Source of the DNA: Plantago ovata
Taxonomy: Eukaryota > Streptophyta > Magnoliopsida > Lamiales > Plantaginaceae
NCBI GenBank assembly: GCA_028274465.1
Contig: CM051458.1
Location: 86,448,085 to 86,512,084, forward strand
Direction of reading: 5' to 3'
Length of the DNA stretch: 64,000 nt
The position numbers were made by a program, and so were the translations under genes. Under the pieces are notes generated by a model. That model had not been told where the DNA came from and ran no database searches. It saw nothing but the letters and a program-made list of their open reading frames with translations. Shown in pieces: positions 26,916 through 39,400 of the stretch; position 1 is the first letter of the stretch; every line of letters begins with the position of its first letter.

Positions 26916-28304
26916 GAATCAATTGTCAAAGTAGCATCTTTACAAAAATTTATTGTCAAAATATCACTCTTCCAAAACTAATTGTCAATATATCATAATC
27001 TTGCCAAATAGATGTCCATGTAGATAAATCAAATATATATAAAATAATATATAATAAAGAAAAAGGAAAAAAACGGTTGTAACTTGTAGATGATCGTGTT
27101 TAACATCATTAATTCATTACTAGCATATCTGGAAAAGTAAAAGGCCAGCAACACAAGAGAACAACAGTATCTTGTATCATTTAACTCTTTTAATTAACAA
27201 TTCTCTTTTCTTCTTCTTTTTTTTCTTCTTACGAAAGAAAAATAAGCTTTTCATAAACCCAAAACAAAGGAGCATATATAGCTCAGTACACACAACATAA
27301 ACAGAACTGGGAACAAGTCAAAAGCTTACAGCGGGAAGCAAGAAAAGGAGTGCACACAAAACGCAGCTCCTGCTCATAATTAATTATTTAAATGACTAAA
27401 ATACAATGTCCGTCGATCCAGACTGACCTGCTCATAATCAAGATGACTGGCCAGCCACAAGCATAAGCAACAATTTCCACGACGACAAGCACAAGCATAA
27501 TACTAACAACTCTCAAACAACCAGATTGACATTGTCTTGTCTAAAATGTTTCAAAAAGTAAAGAACTCAAAATGAAAGTCAGTTTAAGATGACTAAACAG
27601 AGAAAAATTCTGCTTCTTGACCAATAGACGAAATATGTTCTTCCACTTGTTGGCAAAACCACGCACTAGTGAAGCTGCATTCTGGATAATCTACTCCTCA
27701 AGTCTATCAAGACCTGCAAAAAATAAACAGAATGATGATTACCATGCCTGATAACACTGAGAGAAAATTAAATTCAGACCCGCACTTAGTATACATATTT
27801 TCAAAACACACAAGGTAATAAGTTTCATCCAATATTCAGTGAGAAGAATCAAATACAACCTTAAGAAACATTTACCTATGTTGTTGTTTTATTAGGACAT
27901 GTTTTCTTGTTGTGCCCTTCTTGTCTGCATAAACTACATCTCACAGTTCCACGACCTTCCCTGGCATCCATCTCATTATGCAAGCGTGTAGATTTGGGAC
28001 GACCTTTAGAAGTTCTTTTCATAGAATCAAAAGGTAAGAGCACCGTTTTTGTTGACGGAGGCCAATAAGCTTGATCGGGAAGTGGATGAAATAATGGAAC
28101 CCATGTCATTTGATATGTAGTAAGAGAATACCAATGTTGAACGTAAGGCATGTAGTCCAAATTACAACTCTGACAAGCAGCCATTACACGTGGACACTGC
28201 TGTATTGCTTATTTGGCAAAATAATGATATATTGACAATTAGTTTTGAAAGAGTGATATTTTGTCAATAAGTTTTTGTAAAGATGCTACTTTGACAATAG
28301 ATTC
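26916..28304 (-). mobile_element. Internally deleted MULE with ~100-bp TIRs and 9-bp target duplication
   Basis: The left end gaatcaattgtcaaagtagc and the complement of the right end (gaatctattgtcaaagtagc) begin inverted repeats about 100 bp long, still roughly 90% alike by eye. The 9-bp sequence gatgatgct is repeated exactly at 26907-26915 and 28305-28313. Both are hallmarks of Mutator-like elements. Only the tail of a transposase gene is left (27876-28184). A T-run followed by tttcataaacccaaaacaaa at about 27215-27270 may be a further LINE tail inside it. Confidence 0.92.
27876..28184 (-). pseudogene. C-terminal remnant of MULE transposase (zinc knuckle)
   Basis: An open frame of 102 codons inside the MULE. 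It begins CPRVMAACQSCNLDYMPYV if read from just upstream of its ATG, the region that follows the SWIM finger in MULE transposases. It then has a WVPLFHPLPDQAYWPP segment and a CCHC zinc knuckle CSLCRQEGHNKKTC near the end. The DDE catalytic domain is absent, so it cannot encode an active transposase. It may be the last exon left after internal deletion. Confidence 0.72.
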
Positions 28305-28313
28305 GATGATGCT

Positions 28314-30110
28314 TGATTAATGTTAATGGGGTTTGTTAGAAAAAATTTAGGAGAGAAGTTAACAATTTATTTGCTAAAATTAGTATAATCACTAATTTGC
28401 AAATAAGTTTTAACTAAATTGTAATAAAGAAATTAGATCATACTAATTTGACATAAACATTTAAAAGTATCACTAATTTATAATTATTTCTTTTTTTTTT
28501 CGAACCGACAAAGCAAGGATAAATAATTATTCTCCATTTACCCTGTGGTGACTCATAATGTATACTGTATACATAATCTGCTTAGTCTACAAAACCTTAC
28601 AAGTTAAAATTGACGCGTAATTTTAATAAAAACTTCGAAATAAGGGTCAACTTAGTACCGTAAATCACTAATTCTTAATTATAATCGGGTTGTTAAATTC
28701 AGTTTATAGACACAATTGAATGAGCTAATATTCCACTGGTTCAAATACGGGAAAGGGAAGGTAGATTAGTTATGGCTTTGGACGTGAAATTTCGGATGTT
28801 CCTGGTACACAAGTGATTGGTTGAAGAAATAACTCATAAAATATAAATTACAAAAAATAAAATACACTTCAAAAAATACAAAAATTGGACCAAGGGTGAG
28901 AGTCCAAGCTACTGGACTCACCCAGACCCGATTTATTAATATATTTTAAATGTTTAAAAACTAAGGCGGGTGAGCCCAACGGCTTGGACTCACAGAGGCC
29001 CAATCTATTAATTTTTTTTTATTTTTGTTTCAAAACCGACCAATTCATGGTTAAGAACTATAATAAATCGCCGGTTGCGATTTGAAGTCAAAGGTTATGA
29101 TTTTCATTGTGGTTCATAGGTTTCTGTAGAAACGGACATGCGGCCCATGAATATTGAACCGCCGGTTCATTTCTTATAAATCTATAATCTGCAACCAAAA
29201 CTATGAACGAAAAATTGATCAGCGTCGGTTTTACAATACTTTAGAACTTTCTAGATGGTCGACCACCCTAACGTTGCTTCAAAGTAAGCGTGCAACTATG
29301 AAATTCTTATAAGATGGACTTTCAAAATGAAATGTGCACCTTATTGATAATTTGATATAATAGCATTTATAGTTCATGTAAACTCTATAAAACTTGTGGG
29401 CGATACATGCTAAATCTCTTATACAATTTAAATTTTATATGTTATTCCTTCAATTTAAATGTGGTATGTCGTCTTTAATTACCCCGCTTATTTTTTCCCT
29501 TTTCGCTTTCATTTTTTAAATGGTTTTTCTTCTATGAACCTAAACTTTTTAAACGAACTAGTCTCCTTTGACTTTGGGCCGCACTGGACGTGTTGGAATT
29601 TTAGACTACTAGAGCATAATTGGAATCCCAACAGTATCTCTTTCAAAATTTAAAAGATATTTATCCGTTTAAAATGTCGTTAGATAATCATGAGTACATT
29701 TATTATTACAATTACCCGTCCTCACAAATCAAATGGTCAAGTCAAAATTAAAATTCCTTTTGGGGTGTCAACTTGAGAAGAAAACAATTATAAATGTATA
29801 AATCATCCGACATCAAAATATCTACCGTTATATTTAACTATTACTCACCGAAATATAAATATCTTAGAAAAAGAAAATTTTGCAATGCTAAAATTTAACC
29901 AGATATTTTGTAGAAAAAACAAACTTTACCAGATTGGAGGTGATGATGGGTTTAATCTACCCTAAATAGTCTCTAGTAGGCTAAATTATGTGAAGAAAAC
30001 TTTGGACTTGAGGCTGACCAAAAAAATTCCCAAAGTTAAATATCTCTTTCAGTCTTAAACTCCAAAACCCCTCCTAATATAAATTCTAGTTGAATCTCGA
30101 AAACCTCTAG
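28314..30110. other. Intergenic region upstream of HDA19
   Basis: No gene supported. A T-run followed by cgaaccgacaaagcaaggat at 28490-28520 resembles a LINE tail. Two related ~20-bp motifs (ggactcacccagaccc, ggactcacagaggccc) lie at about 28914 and 28987. The right end should hold the HDA19 promoter. Confidence 0.45.
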
Positions 30111-30116
30111 TACTAG

Positions 30117-30160
30117 TCTACTGCCTCTGTTTTTCTCTTCCTCTCTCTACGAGCTTCTGG
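30117..30160 (+). other. Probable 5' UTR exon of HDA19
   Basis: A CT-rich leader (ctctgtttttctcttcctct) runs to a candidate donor at gagcttctg|gtgagc. The downstream acceptor is not fixed; the last one before the start codon is tatgtag at about 31393. Predicted from composition and splice motifs only. Confidence 0.35.
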
Positions 30161-30723
30161 TGAGCTTTCTCTCTCTACCTCTCTGTGTATTTGCAGTCGT
30201 TTTGGTTACTTCCGTTTCCTGTTCTAGATGCGATAACGGTGAATTTCGTTAACATTAGTGATCTATGTGAACACGATGGTTAAGTTTATGCACTTTATGC
30301 TTCTCTTCTGTTACGAGTGACACATCGTAGGTTTAATCCTGGTGTATTTGTATATGTTTTGATTTTTCTGTATGACTGGAATGAAAGCAAGGCGTACGCA
30401 CATTCCAAGGTGTTAGAGCTCGATTTAGGTTTAGGCTTTGGCACGGTGATTTTTTTAATAGGTTTTGTTCATCATTCGGTATTTTGTTGGTTTAAAATTG
30501 TGTATTCGAGATTTTTTAATAGGTTTTGGTCTTCCTTGGTATTTACATTAGATTAAACCTATATATCGGAATACTTCTCCTGTTTTGCCATGTAATTGTG
30601 TAATTGGCTTGAGTTTACCTGTTTCTGTTGTTATTTATGCATCTGGAACTGTACTATTTAGGTTAAACTTGTATTTGAGTACCTTTTTGTGGTTTTGCTT
30701 TCTCGATTTTGTGCAATTGGTTT

Positions 30724-31420
30724 ATCAGTTGTTGATGCCTCTGAATTTTCTGTTATATGTAGGTTAAAAGGAGTATCATGTGTTAGGTTTTATCAGTTAT
30801 TGATGCCTCTGAATCTTCTCTTATATGTATGTTAAAAGGAGTGTATCATTTGATAGGTTTTATTAGTTATTGATACCTCTGAATCTGCTCTTATATGTAT
30901 GTTAAAAGGAGTGTATCATTTGATAGGTTTTATTAGTTATTGATACCTCTGAATCTGCTGTTATATGTATGTTAAAAGGAGTGTATCATGTGTTAGGTTT
31001 TAATCAGTTATTGATGCCTCTGAATCTGCTCTTATATGTAGGTTAAAAGGAGTGTATCATGTGTTAGGTTTTATCAGTTATTTATGCCTCTGAATCTGCT
31101 GTTATATGTATGTTAAAAGGAGTGTATCATTGTTAGGTTTTATCAGTCATTGATGCCTCTGAATCTGCTGTTATATGTAAGTTATCAGGAGTGAATCCTT
31201 TGTTAGGTTTTATCAGTCATTGATGATGCCTCTGGATCTGCTGTTATATGTAGGTTATAAGGAGTGTATCATTTGTTAGGTTTTATCAGTTATTGATGCC
31301 TCTGAATCTGCTGTTATATGTAGGTTATAAGGAGTGTATCATTTGGTAGGTTTCATCAGTTATTGATGCCTTTGAATCTGCTGTTATATGTAGGTTAAAA
31401 GGAGTGCATCATTTGTTCCT
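30724..31420. repeat. ~70-bp minisatellite in HDA19 leader, about 10 units
   Basis: About ten head-to-tail units of roughly 66-76 bp, each of the form atcagttattgatgcctctg aatctgctgttatatgtagg followed by ttaaaaggagtgtatcattt. The copies start near 30724, 30790, 30860, 30929, 31000, 31072, 31139, 31209, 31286 and 31357. The array stops about 10 bp before the HDA19 ATG. Every unit carries a splice-acceptor-like tatatgtag and most carry an ATG opening a short frame (MPLNLLLYVG, then stop). Confidence 0.93.
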
Positions 31421-31429
31421 TGTTGATTG

Positions 31430-34400
31430 ATGGATACTGGAGGAAACTCTTTAACCTCTGGACCTGATGGAGTGAAGAGGAAAGTAAGCTACTTCTATGA
31501 TCCTGAGGTTGGTAATTATTATTACGGCCAAGGACACCCAATGAAGCCACACAGAATTCGCATGACACATGCTCTTCTCGCCCACTATGGATTGCTGCAG
31601 CACATGCATGTGCTAAAGCCCAACCCTGCCAGAGACAAAGATCTTTGCAGGTTTCATGCCGACGATTATGTTAATTTCCTGCGGAGCATTACGCCTGAAA
31701 CACAGCAAGAGCAGCTGCGGCACCTTAAGAGATTTAATGTTGGTGAAGACTGCCCTGTGTTTGATGGTCTCTACTCTTTTTGTCAGACATATGCAGGAGG
31801 GTCCGTAGGTGGTGCAGTGAAGTTGAATCACGGGCACTGTGATATAGCTGTCAATTGGGCTGGTGGGTTGCATCATGCCAAAAAGTGTGAGGCTTCTGGT
31901 TTTTGCTACGTCAATGACATAGTGCTGGCTATCTTGGAACTTCTCAAAGTTCATGAGGTAGAAGTATTGATCCCTTTGTTTTAAAATTTCCTGCTTTATG
32001 ATTTCAAACATAGAGATGGGATTACTAGAGTTTAAGAGTTATACAACTTATTAAATTATAAGAAGTATAGTCCTTCCGAAAGTGTCTTTTCGTAGGTCCA
32101 TTATATGGATTCGATTAGTTGTACTCCTGGTGTCACGATTTTGGGGTCACTTGATTATAGTTCAATATTCCATCTACAACTGTGTGATTGTTGTAGTTCA
32201 TGAGAGAACTTGCTATCGCTATTGTTGCTGGTGCTAAGTGGAAATGCATAATGTACGTTTTGTGGCTTTACTATCAGAATGTACAATATTGTTTCTACTT
32301 CAGATATATGGCTTTACTTTGAGAATATTGTTTATAGTTTCTCCAGACCGGAGAACATACCAGCTTGCTCTGGTTCTAATGTGTTTATATTGATCCTTTT
32401 TTGCAGCGTGTTTTATATGTTGACATTGACATTCACCATGGTGATGGAGTTGAGGAAGCGTTTTACACTACTGACAGGGTCATGACCGTTTCTTTCCATA
32501 AGTTCGGAGATTACTTTCCCGGAACAGGGGATATACGTGACATTGGTTTTGGCAAGGGTAAATACTACTCCTTGAATGTTCCCTTAGATGATGGTATTGA
32601 CGATGAAAGCTACCAGTCTCTGTTTAAGCCCATAATTGGCAAAGTGATGGAAGTTTTTAGGCCAGGGGCTGTTGTATTACAGTGTGGTGCAGACTCCCTA
32701 TCCGGAGATCGACTTGGCTGCTTTAATCTCTCTATTAAAGGCCATGCCGAGTGTGTGAAATTTATGAGGTCGTTTAATGTGCCACTACTGTTGCTTGGTG
32801 GGGGTGGCTACACAATACGTAATGTTGCTCGCTGCTGGTGTTATGAGGTGAGTTTCACACGTGAAAGTTTCATGTTGTACTTATTGAGCATCTCATGAAA
32901 CATCAAGGCATTTAAATAATAATGAGCTTTGCATGTGGAAATACCCCATTTAAAACCTGCATGTTGTCCATAGGGACGTCTAGGGGGATGTCATGACTCA
33001 TGAGGGTAGTGTGTTGTGAACAACTGCAGTATTATATATTCACAGTTGCTGTTTCTAGACATCAACGTTCCATCATGTCCCACTGAAACATTTCTCTGCT
33101 AGACCACGCCGATATGAATAATGTATGTGTTGGGGGTGGATGGGAGGGATCAAGCAATAAGTTCTACAAGTTAATTGACCACCTGAGTCTTCTAATGGCT
33201 CGGTGATTTTCTTTAGTAGTATTATGTAGTTTGAGCTACTCTTGCTGCACTTGATGAGTGAGCTGATGTAGATTTAGAGGCACTATCTTCTAGTGGAAAC
33301 TTATAATTTGTGTATGACCCCTTCCACGAAAATAACAAAAAGCAGACCAGAAGCGCGCACACACCGACACCCGGTTAATGAATTAAGTCGCAGACCGATA
33401 GTGCATGCGTGCACACACACACACACACACCATTAATGAAGTGAGGTTGTGACTCGCAAATTTAATTTTAACTGCTTAGCGGATGTAATGAGTCTCACAC
33501 TTGCTTTTGTGCTCATCCAAATTAACAGACAGGTGTAGCACTTGGGATTGAACTTGAGGATAAGATGCCACAACATGAGTACTATGAGTACTTCGGGCCA
33601 GATTATACGCTGCATGTTGCTCCAAGTAACATGGAAAATAAGAATTCCCGGCCTTTATTGGAAAATATTAGAGCAAAGCTTCTTGATTATCTCTGTAAGC
33701 TTCAGCATGCACCAAGTGTCCAGTTCCAGGAGCGGCCACCTGATACTGATCTTCCAGAGGTTTGTTTTGCATCAGATAACCATTTATCATTGCGTGAACA
33801 TGTCTTACTTTTCATGTTAATTTGTGAAGAGTCTTGTCGTTTTTCCTGATATAGGCATGGCAGTGTGTGTTGCAATCTCTTGTAAAAAGAATATTTATAC
33901 AAATATATAAATATACAGGAAAACAGAGAAGATTGACTCGTGACTTAATTTTTGTATTTGAACACTCCCATGCCGTATCAATCTGTTTTAATTTATATAT
34001 TGTGAAATTGTGTTAGTGAATCATACTGTGATTTCATTAGTAATTGATATGATCTTCACTGTGAGTCCTATGATTAAGCTTAGCAGGTTACCTGTAAATT
34101 TCTACACTTAGGTGTCTCATTCTGAATATATTTGTTGCCACCAGACTTTTTGAGGAACAAGGAGGCTAGGTCTCCCAATTTCGATTTTGCCACATTTCCT
34201 ATACTTTAGCAAAAGATTGTTTGTGATTAGTCATTTGACTGGTATTCACATCTTCGTATTAGAATCAACAGAGCTATACATGTCATTTGATTGAGCTGAA
34301 GTTTGGGACCGCCAAACTTTAGCTGTCTTGATTCTCTAAATATTTCAAATCCACACTTTAGTTTCTCAAGTATAACTCTTTCTATTGCTAACATGTTGGC

Positions 34401-34809
34401 ATACCAGGAGGATGATGATAACGAAGATGGAAGGACTAGTCCTTACTCTGATATGGATGCAGACGGTGAAAGGTATATTATTTCTTACTCATGAATAGCC
34501 CCTCTTATGCTCAGAACCCCTATATCTGAAGCATATTATTTATTTATTTATTTATTTTTAATGTTTACAGGAAGCCTTTGGCTAGAAGAGTGAAGAATGA
34601 ATTTGTGGAGCCTGAAGCAAGAGAAGCGGTATGTGTGGAAGTTGTTCCACAAGGACTATATTGCTGCAAATACTAGTACAATTTTAGAACATCCAAGAAT
34701 TATTCTGGCTTCGTAATAATGTTTGTTTTACTGACACTTTCAGGATGATATGAAAGTAGATGAGCCGAGTAGGGAAGTGGACCTGAAATGCTCGGAGACA
34801 ACCACATAA
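31430..34809 (+). CDS. HDA19: Class I RPD3-type histone deacetylase, HDA19-like
   Basis: HDA19 removes acetyl groups from histone lysines in nuclear co-repressor complexes (for example with TOPLESS or SIN3-like proteins). Six coding exons: 31430-31957, 32407-32847, 33529-33759, 34408-34472, 34571-34628 and 34744-34809, giving 462 residues. The N-terminus [19 protein letters not shown] is that of plant HDA19. Catalytic features are intact: GGLHHAKK (His148-His149), zinc ligands in DIDIHHGDG (Asp184, His186) and [11 protein letters not shown] (Asp272), and the tyrosine of GGGGYT (Tyr311). The acidic tail is short: Arabidopsis HDA19 has about 501 residues, and here the last ~60 codons hold only EEDDDNEDG, a basic ARRVKNEF stretch and CSETTT. 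The true start is the ATG at 31430. The minisatellite lies directly upstream. Confidence 0.95.
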
Positions 34810-36447
34810 GGGGGGAGGGTGACACCTTTTGCAACTGCATGATGTCTGGTGTAAACATCTTGAACATCGAATTTCATATTATGTATACATCTTGAACATC
34901 TAATTTTACATGATGCTACTATTCAACTGATTGTGAAATGTTCATTTCGAAGGAAGTTTGAATTAGGATTGTTTGCATTGTGTTAGCATATTAGGAAACT
35001 AAATTATCATTAGGATTACTATTCATTAGGAAGTTTATTAGAAAACATTACCCAGTTTGATTTTTTTATGATCAACAGTTTACGACTTTGACTATAAATT
35101 ACTCTTAAATTGTAATGGTAAAATATATAACAAAATTACATAATGAAAATTTAGGAAGTAAAGTTTCGATGATATAATTTTATAATATATTTTACTATAA
35201 CAATATAAGATTAATTTATAGTCAAAGTGGAAAGCTGTTGATCATAAAAAGTCAAAATGGATAAAATTTTCTGGGGCGAGGGAGTAATATTATAGTTTTA
35301 TAATTGTTAGGTAAGTTAGCTAATAGTGTTCAGTTAGAATTAGGAATTACCAAATATAGAGAGTCAAGTTAGAGTAAGTAATTCTACTTCTACTTGAGTG
35401 CCAGTTTTTGTGGCTGTCCCATTCCGATTAGGTTGAATTTTCGTTCTGTTGTTTGGTTTGATCCGGTTCAGATCAAGTCCAAGAGACTACGGGTCAGCAC
35501 CACTCACACTTGCTAATTGTCCTGTTTCGCTCAAACAACTGTTATCCTGTTGATTCATCAATCAATTCAACGCTTCTCTTCACATATCTATACAGCTTCA
35601 CGTTGCGTTGAATCTTCTCTTCTAAAACATCTTTACATCACCTCTTTCGTCCTGTGTGTGCGGGTGGATCAGTTGCCTGGTGAGTACATTGGTTTGGAAT
35701 TCTTGACGTTGATGTATTGGTTGGTTTCTTGGACTTTTCTTTTACCGACCTTTTAATCTAGAGCAGACCCAAAGTTAAGTTTCTTATTATGTAAAGTGTT
35801 TTTTATTACTAGGCTAGATGCTCATGCTATTGTTCTATCACTTGTCATTGTTTTGTATCCTGTTTGTGCGAGTTTATTATGTTGATCTTGTCCCCGTATG
35901 TCTTGGTTGTTACCTACCAACAGGGAGTGATTGTGAAACGTGTTAGGGATCATCATTAACCGCACTTATTGTGCAAAAATTCATGTTTCTTCATTAAATG
36001 CCAGATGACAATTCACTAATCCAAGGGTAAAAATTGTAGTAAAACAACATAAAAAGGGGACGACACATTTACTTTACACTTTCGAGACCATTCTCCAGAA
36101 GCATTCGAGTGCAGAAGCCAAGTCATGTTTCAATAACCCCTCTGCTGAAAATTGGTCAAAACCATCTGAAAAGGTGTGAAGTGGTCCGGGCAGTTGGAGA
36201 ATGCAAATCCGAATGTGCCTTATGAACCAATAGGCCCTATGATAAACTTTTCTGTCTTGATCTTAAAATACTGGTAGATACACAATAGCATATAATTTGA
36301 AAATCAGAGTAGCACAAAAATTCTGTGATTCATACATGCATTACAACAATAAGATATGATATACGGAACTACTTCAAATGACTGAGCAAGAATACAAAGC
36401 AATACCCACTACTACAATCAATCGGAGCACCATATACCCATCTCTGC
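34810..36447. other. HDA19 3' UTR and spacer to the DnaJ gene
   Basis: No gene supported. Contains the palindromic element at 35017. The two flanking genes converge here, so both 3' UTRs should be in this stretch. Open frames around 35517 lack recognisable protein character. Confidence 0.5.
35017..35286. mobile_element. Palindromic MITE (mariner-like), partly decayed
   Basis: Inverted arms: tttttatgatcaacagttta..gactttgactataaatta on the left matches the complement of taatttatagtcaaagtgg..ctgttgatcataaaaa on the right. The right end reads ctggggcgagggag-TA, a standard plant MITE terminus. The left terminus is worn. Confidence 0.65.
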
Positions 36448-39400
36448 TCATGGTTGTCTATTGGCACCAGGTGGTGCAGCTGGCATTGGAAAGTTCAAGT
36501 GAGCTCCAGCATGGGGAGCCTCCACGTACGGACTCTGATAATACATCACAAATTATATTAGCTGGGTGGATTATGATAATACAGCACAAGTTGTCAATAG
36601 ACTAATTATCCAATATTCATTCAGGTCATAAGTGCATCAAGCATATTGTGGCAGAAGCACCAAACAACTTTCGGGACACTCGGACCAGATTCAAAGGTTT
36701 AGAGGCTCTACACATAACCACATGCTCAGGAAGTAACTCTCATATTGCACCAAGTTCAGAGTTGGTACAATCATCTTCAAGAGGGAATAAGAATCTATAC
36801 CTGGGATGCTGCAACGGTATAAGGCATCTCGACGTTATCTACAGATCTTGATGTGTTTGCAGAAGTAGCATTGTTGCCAGGTTCATTGATTCTCAATTTG
36901 TGCAGTGGATCATCATTTGCAGCCCTGTCAGCGCCATTTCCATTGGCTGATTTCACCCTCTGAACCAACGAAAAAATTCCCAGGTAGAGCTTAGCATACT
37001 GAACAACTTAGTAGCATGTGAAGAAATTAGCAAGGATACGTGTCATCTGCTTTACCTGAAAAATTTTGCCAAGGGTTTTCAATCCCTTTGCACGCATACG
37101 AAGCTCCTCCTTCTTTGCAGTGTTATCTTGTAGGACCTATGGAACATAAAGTTCATACAGTTAACAAGTTTTTCCTTCGGCGGTAAGGTTCTTAAATCTT
37201 AATGGATAGGGTCTTTAACCGAACCTGGTCCCTACCCAAACCCGTAAGAGACCCAACATAAAATCAGTGGTTGGACCCGGACCCAATTAGAAACGACACT
37301 TTTCCTGAGTCCCTTGGGTGGGTCTGAAGCACCCAGATCCGTCAGGACCCTTATCATTAATATTTAGGGTAGGGTATGGGTCAAAACCCATGATATTATA
37401 ATAATAGGGTGAGATCCTTATTCTGGGGGTAAGATCATGATTAACAAGTCATGGAGGAAATAAACTAAACAAGGAAAGGCCAAACAGCCACGAACCATCT
37501 GGCAAACACGGGAAATGGTGTTCTCAATATCAGCCACATTGAGCTTCCAAAGGGAATCAATCATTAACTTCTTGTGTGATTGCATGTACTCTTCTAGTTC
37601 TGCCTCTGTGTAATTGCCTTCCGCGCTCAGTTGTCTTTTCATGTCTTCTTGAAGCTGAATCAAAGCAATTGCACCTAATGCAAAAAAGTTAATATTGTCT
37701 CCAACATGCAGAGGAAAGAATACCACACATGATCACAGTACATCCAGTTCACTAAGCAACCAACAAAATTTATATATGCTCAACACTGCAATGTACCAAG
37801 TACTAACAAGTGTTGTTATACGAGCCAAGCTAAGTATTGTCAAGCTCGGCCCAAGCTCGAATAACATTCGAGCCGAGCTTAGGCTCAGCTCGTTAAGAAA
37901 ACAAGGTAAATTTAAGCTCACGCTCGGCTCGAAAACCTTATCGAACAAGCTTGAGTCGAGCCGAGCTGAAGCCGAGCCCGTGATAACAAAAGGCAAACAT
38001 AAGCAATTCAAGATGAACTGATGGACTTGAAAATGTAGGCCATAGTATGAAGGGTATGGAGGTGTGACGAGCCTTGAGCCTCTCGAGTATATATCGAGCT
38101 GAGCTGAGCCATGCTCGTTAATAAAAAGCATAAAGATGGGCTCGATCTTGGCTCGTTATTAGAACGAGCATAAATTTAGGCTGAGCTCGGCTCGAAAACC
38201 TTATCAAGATTGAGCCGAGTACTCGATAAGGCTCGGATCACATAACAGCACTTGTCATGGCCAGTTTTTTTGGGCTCATTTCAAATGTCCAATGAAGCGC
38301 AAAAAAGAAAATGCTAGAAAACATCGCTGAATGTTATGATAACCTATCTCTATAAACATTTATGAAATGAGTACACAAACTTAAAATCAACCAGGAAAAC
38401 CAATGACATCAAAAATATACCTGTTGCAGCAGTCACTTGGGATTTAATAAAATGTCCTTTATTTCTGAACCACTCAGCAACAAATGGCACTCCCAAGTAC
38501 ATCACCTTCTTTCCAAGCTCTTTTGCTGCCTGCCTTGAGTATATATAGCCAATTGTACTCAGCATATCAGCACCATAAGCTGTCATAGACCATTATGTTA
38601 ATTAGAAAGGGGGTGATCTCCATATACAATAACAAACTGACAGAAGAGCAAGATAAAAAGGATCAATACGTAAGTCTCAGGCAGAAGGGTAAACGATTAG
38701 ACATGGTCCTCATGCCAACTGTCTGCACGTTAGTTTAGAATTAATATGTGCTGGAGTATATGGAACCTGTTGTTTTATGCAAGGAAACCTGCATCCAGAA
38801 TACAAAAAGAACTAGGCACTCCATGACTACTGGGGGCTGGGGGAAGGGGTGAGAAGACATGTATCACAGTATCAACAACAAAGTAAAAGGCCATTTCAAA
38901 AATCAACAAAGTAAAAGGCCAGTGATACTATATTACTCCAACTGTATCGATTCTACAGGAAAACAAGGGGTGAAAGTTTTTTTTTTATTTTTTATTGGGG
39001 GGGGGAGGGTTGTTGCCCAGTATCTTGGTCATTTAGAGATGTGTGTGATTGCATTGCTTCTGCAATTGCATGTCAATTCGTTTATATGGTTTTATTCATC
39101 ATGAGAATTCAGGATTATACTAGGAATAAGCAGAAATCAATTCAACAGTAGCAGGAAACGCCAATAGAAAATGTTAAAAGGACTAAAACAACATACACAG
39201 TGAAAGGTCTTATCCAGCAATAAAAGCCCTAACAGACTTTGACCAGAAAATTATAGTATACATGATAAGGTATAAGGAAGATGTAAAAGACACTGAGTGA
39301 TCATATATTACCCGCTTTTGAAAGCCTTGTCACTTCGGCTTCAGCATGAGCAATGAACTCTTGTTTATTTTCTTGGACATACAAGTTAAGCCGATCTTTA

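Noticed and set aside
35517..35756. 79-codon hydrophobic frame after HDA19
   Set aside because: It looks superficially like a membrane protein but lacks homology cues; T-rich DNA gives Leu/Phe-rich frames by chance.
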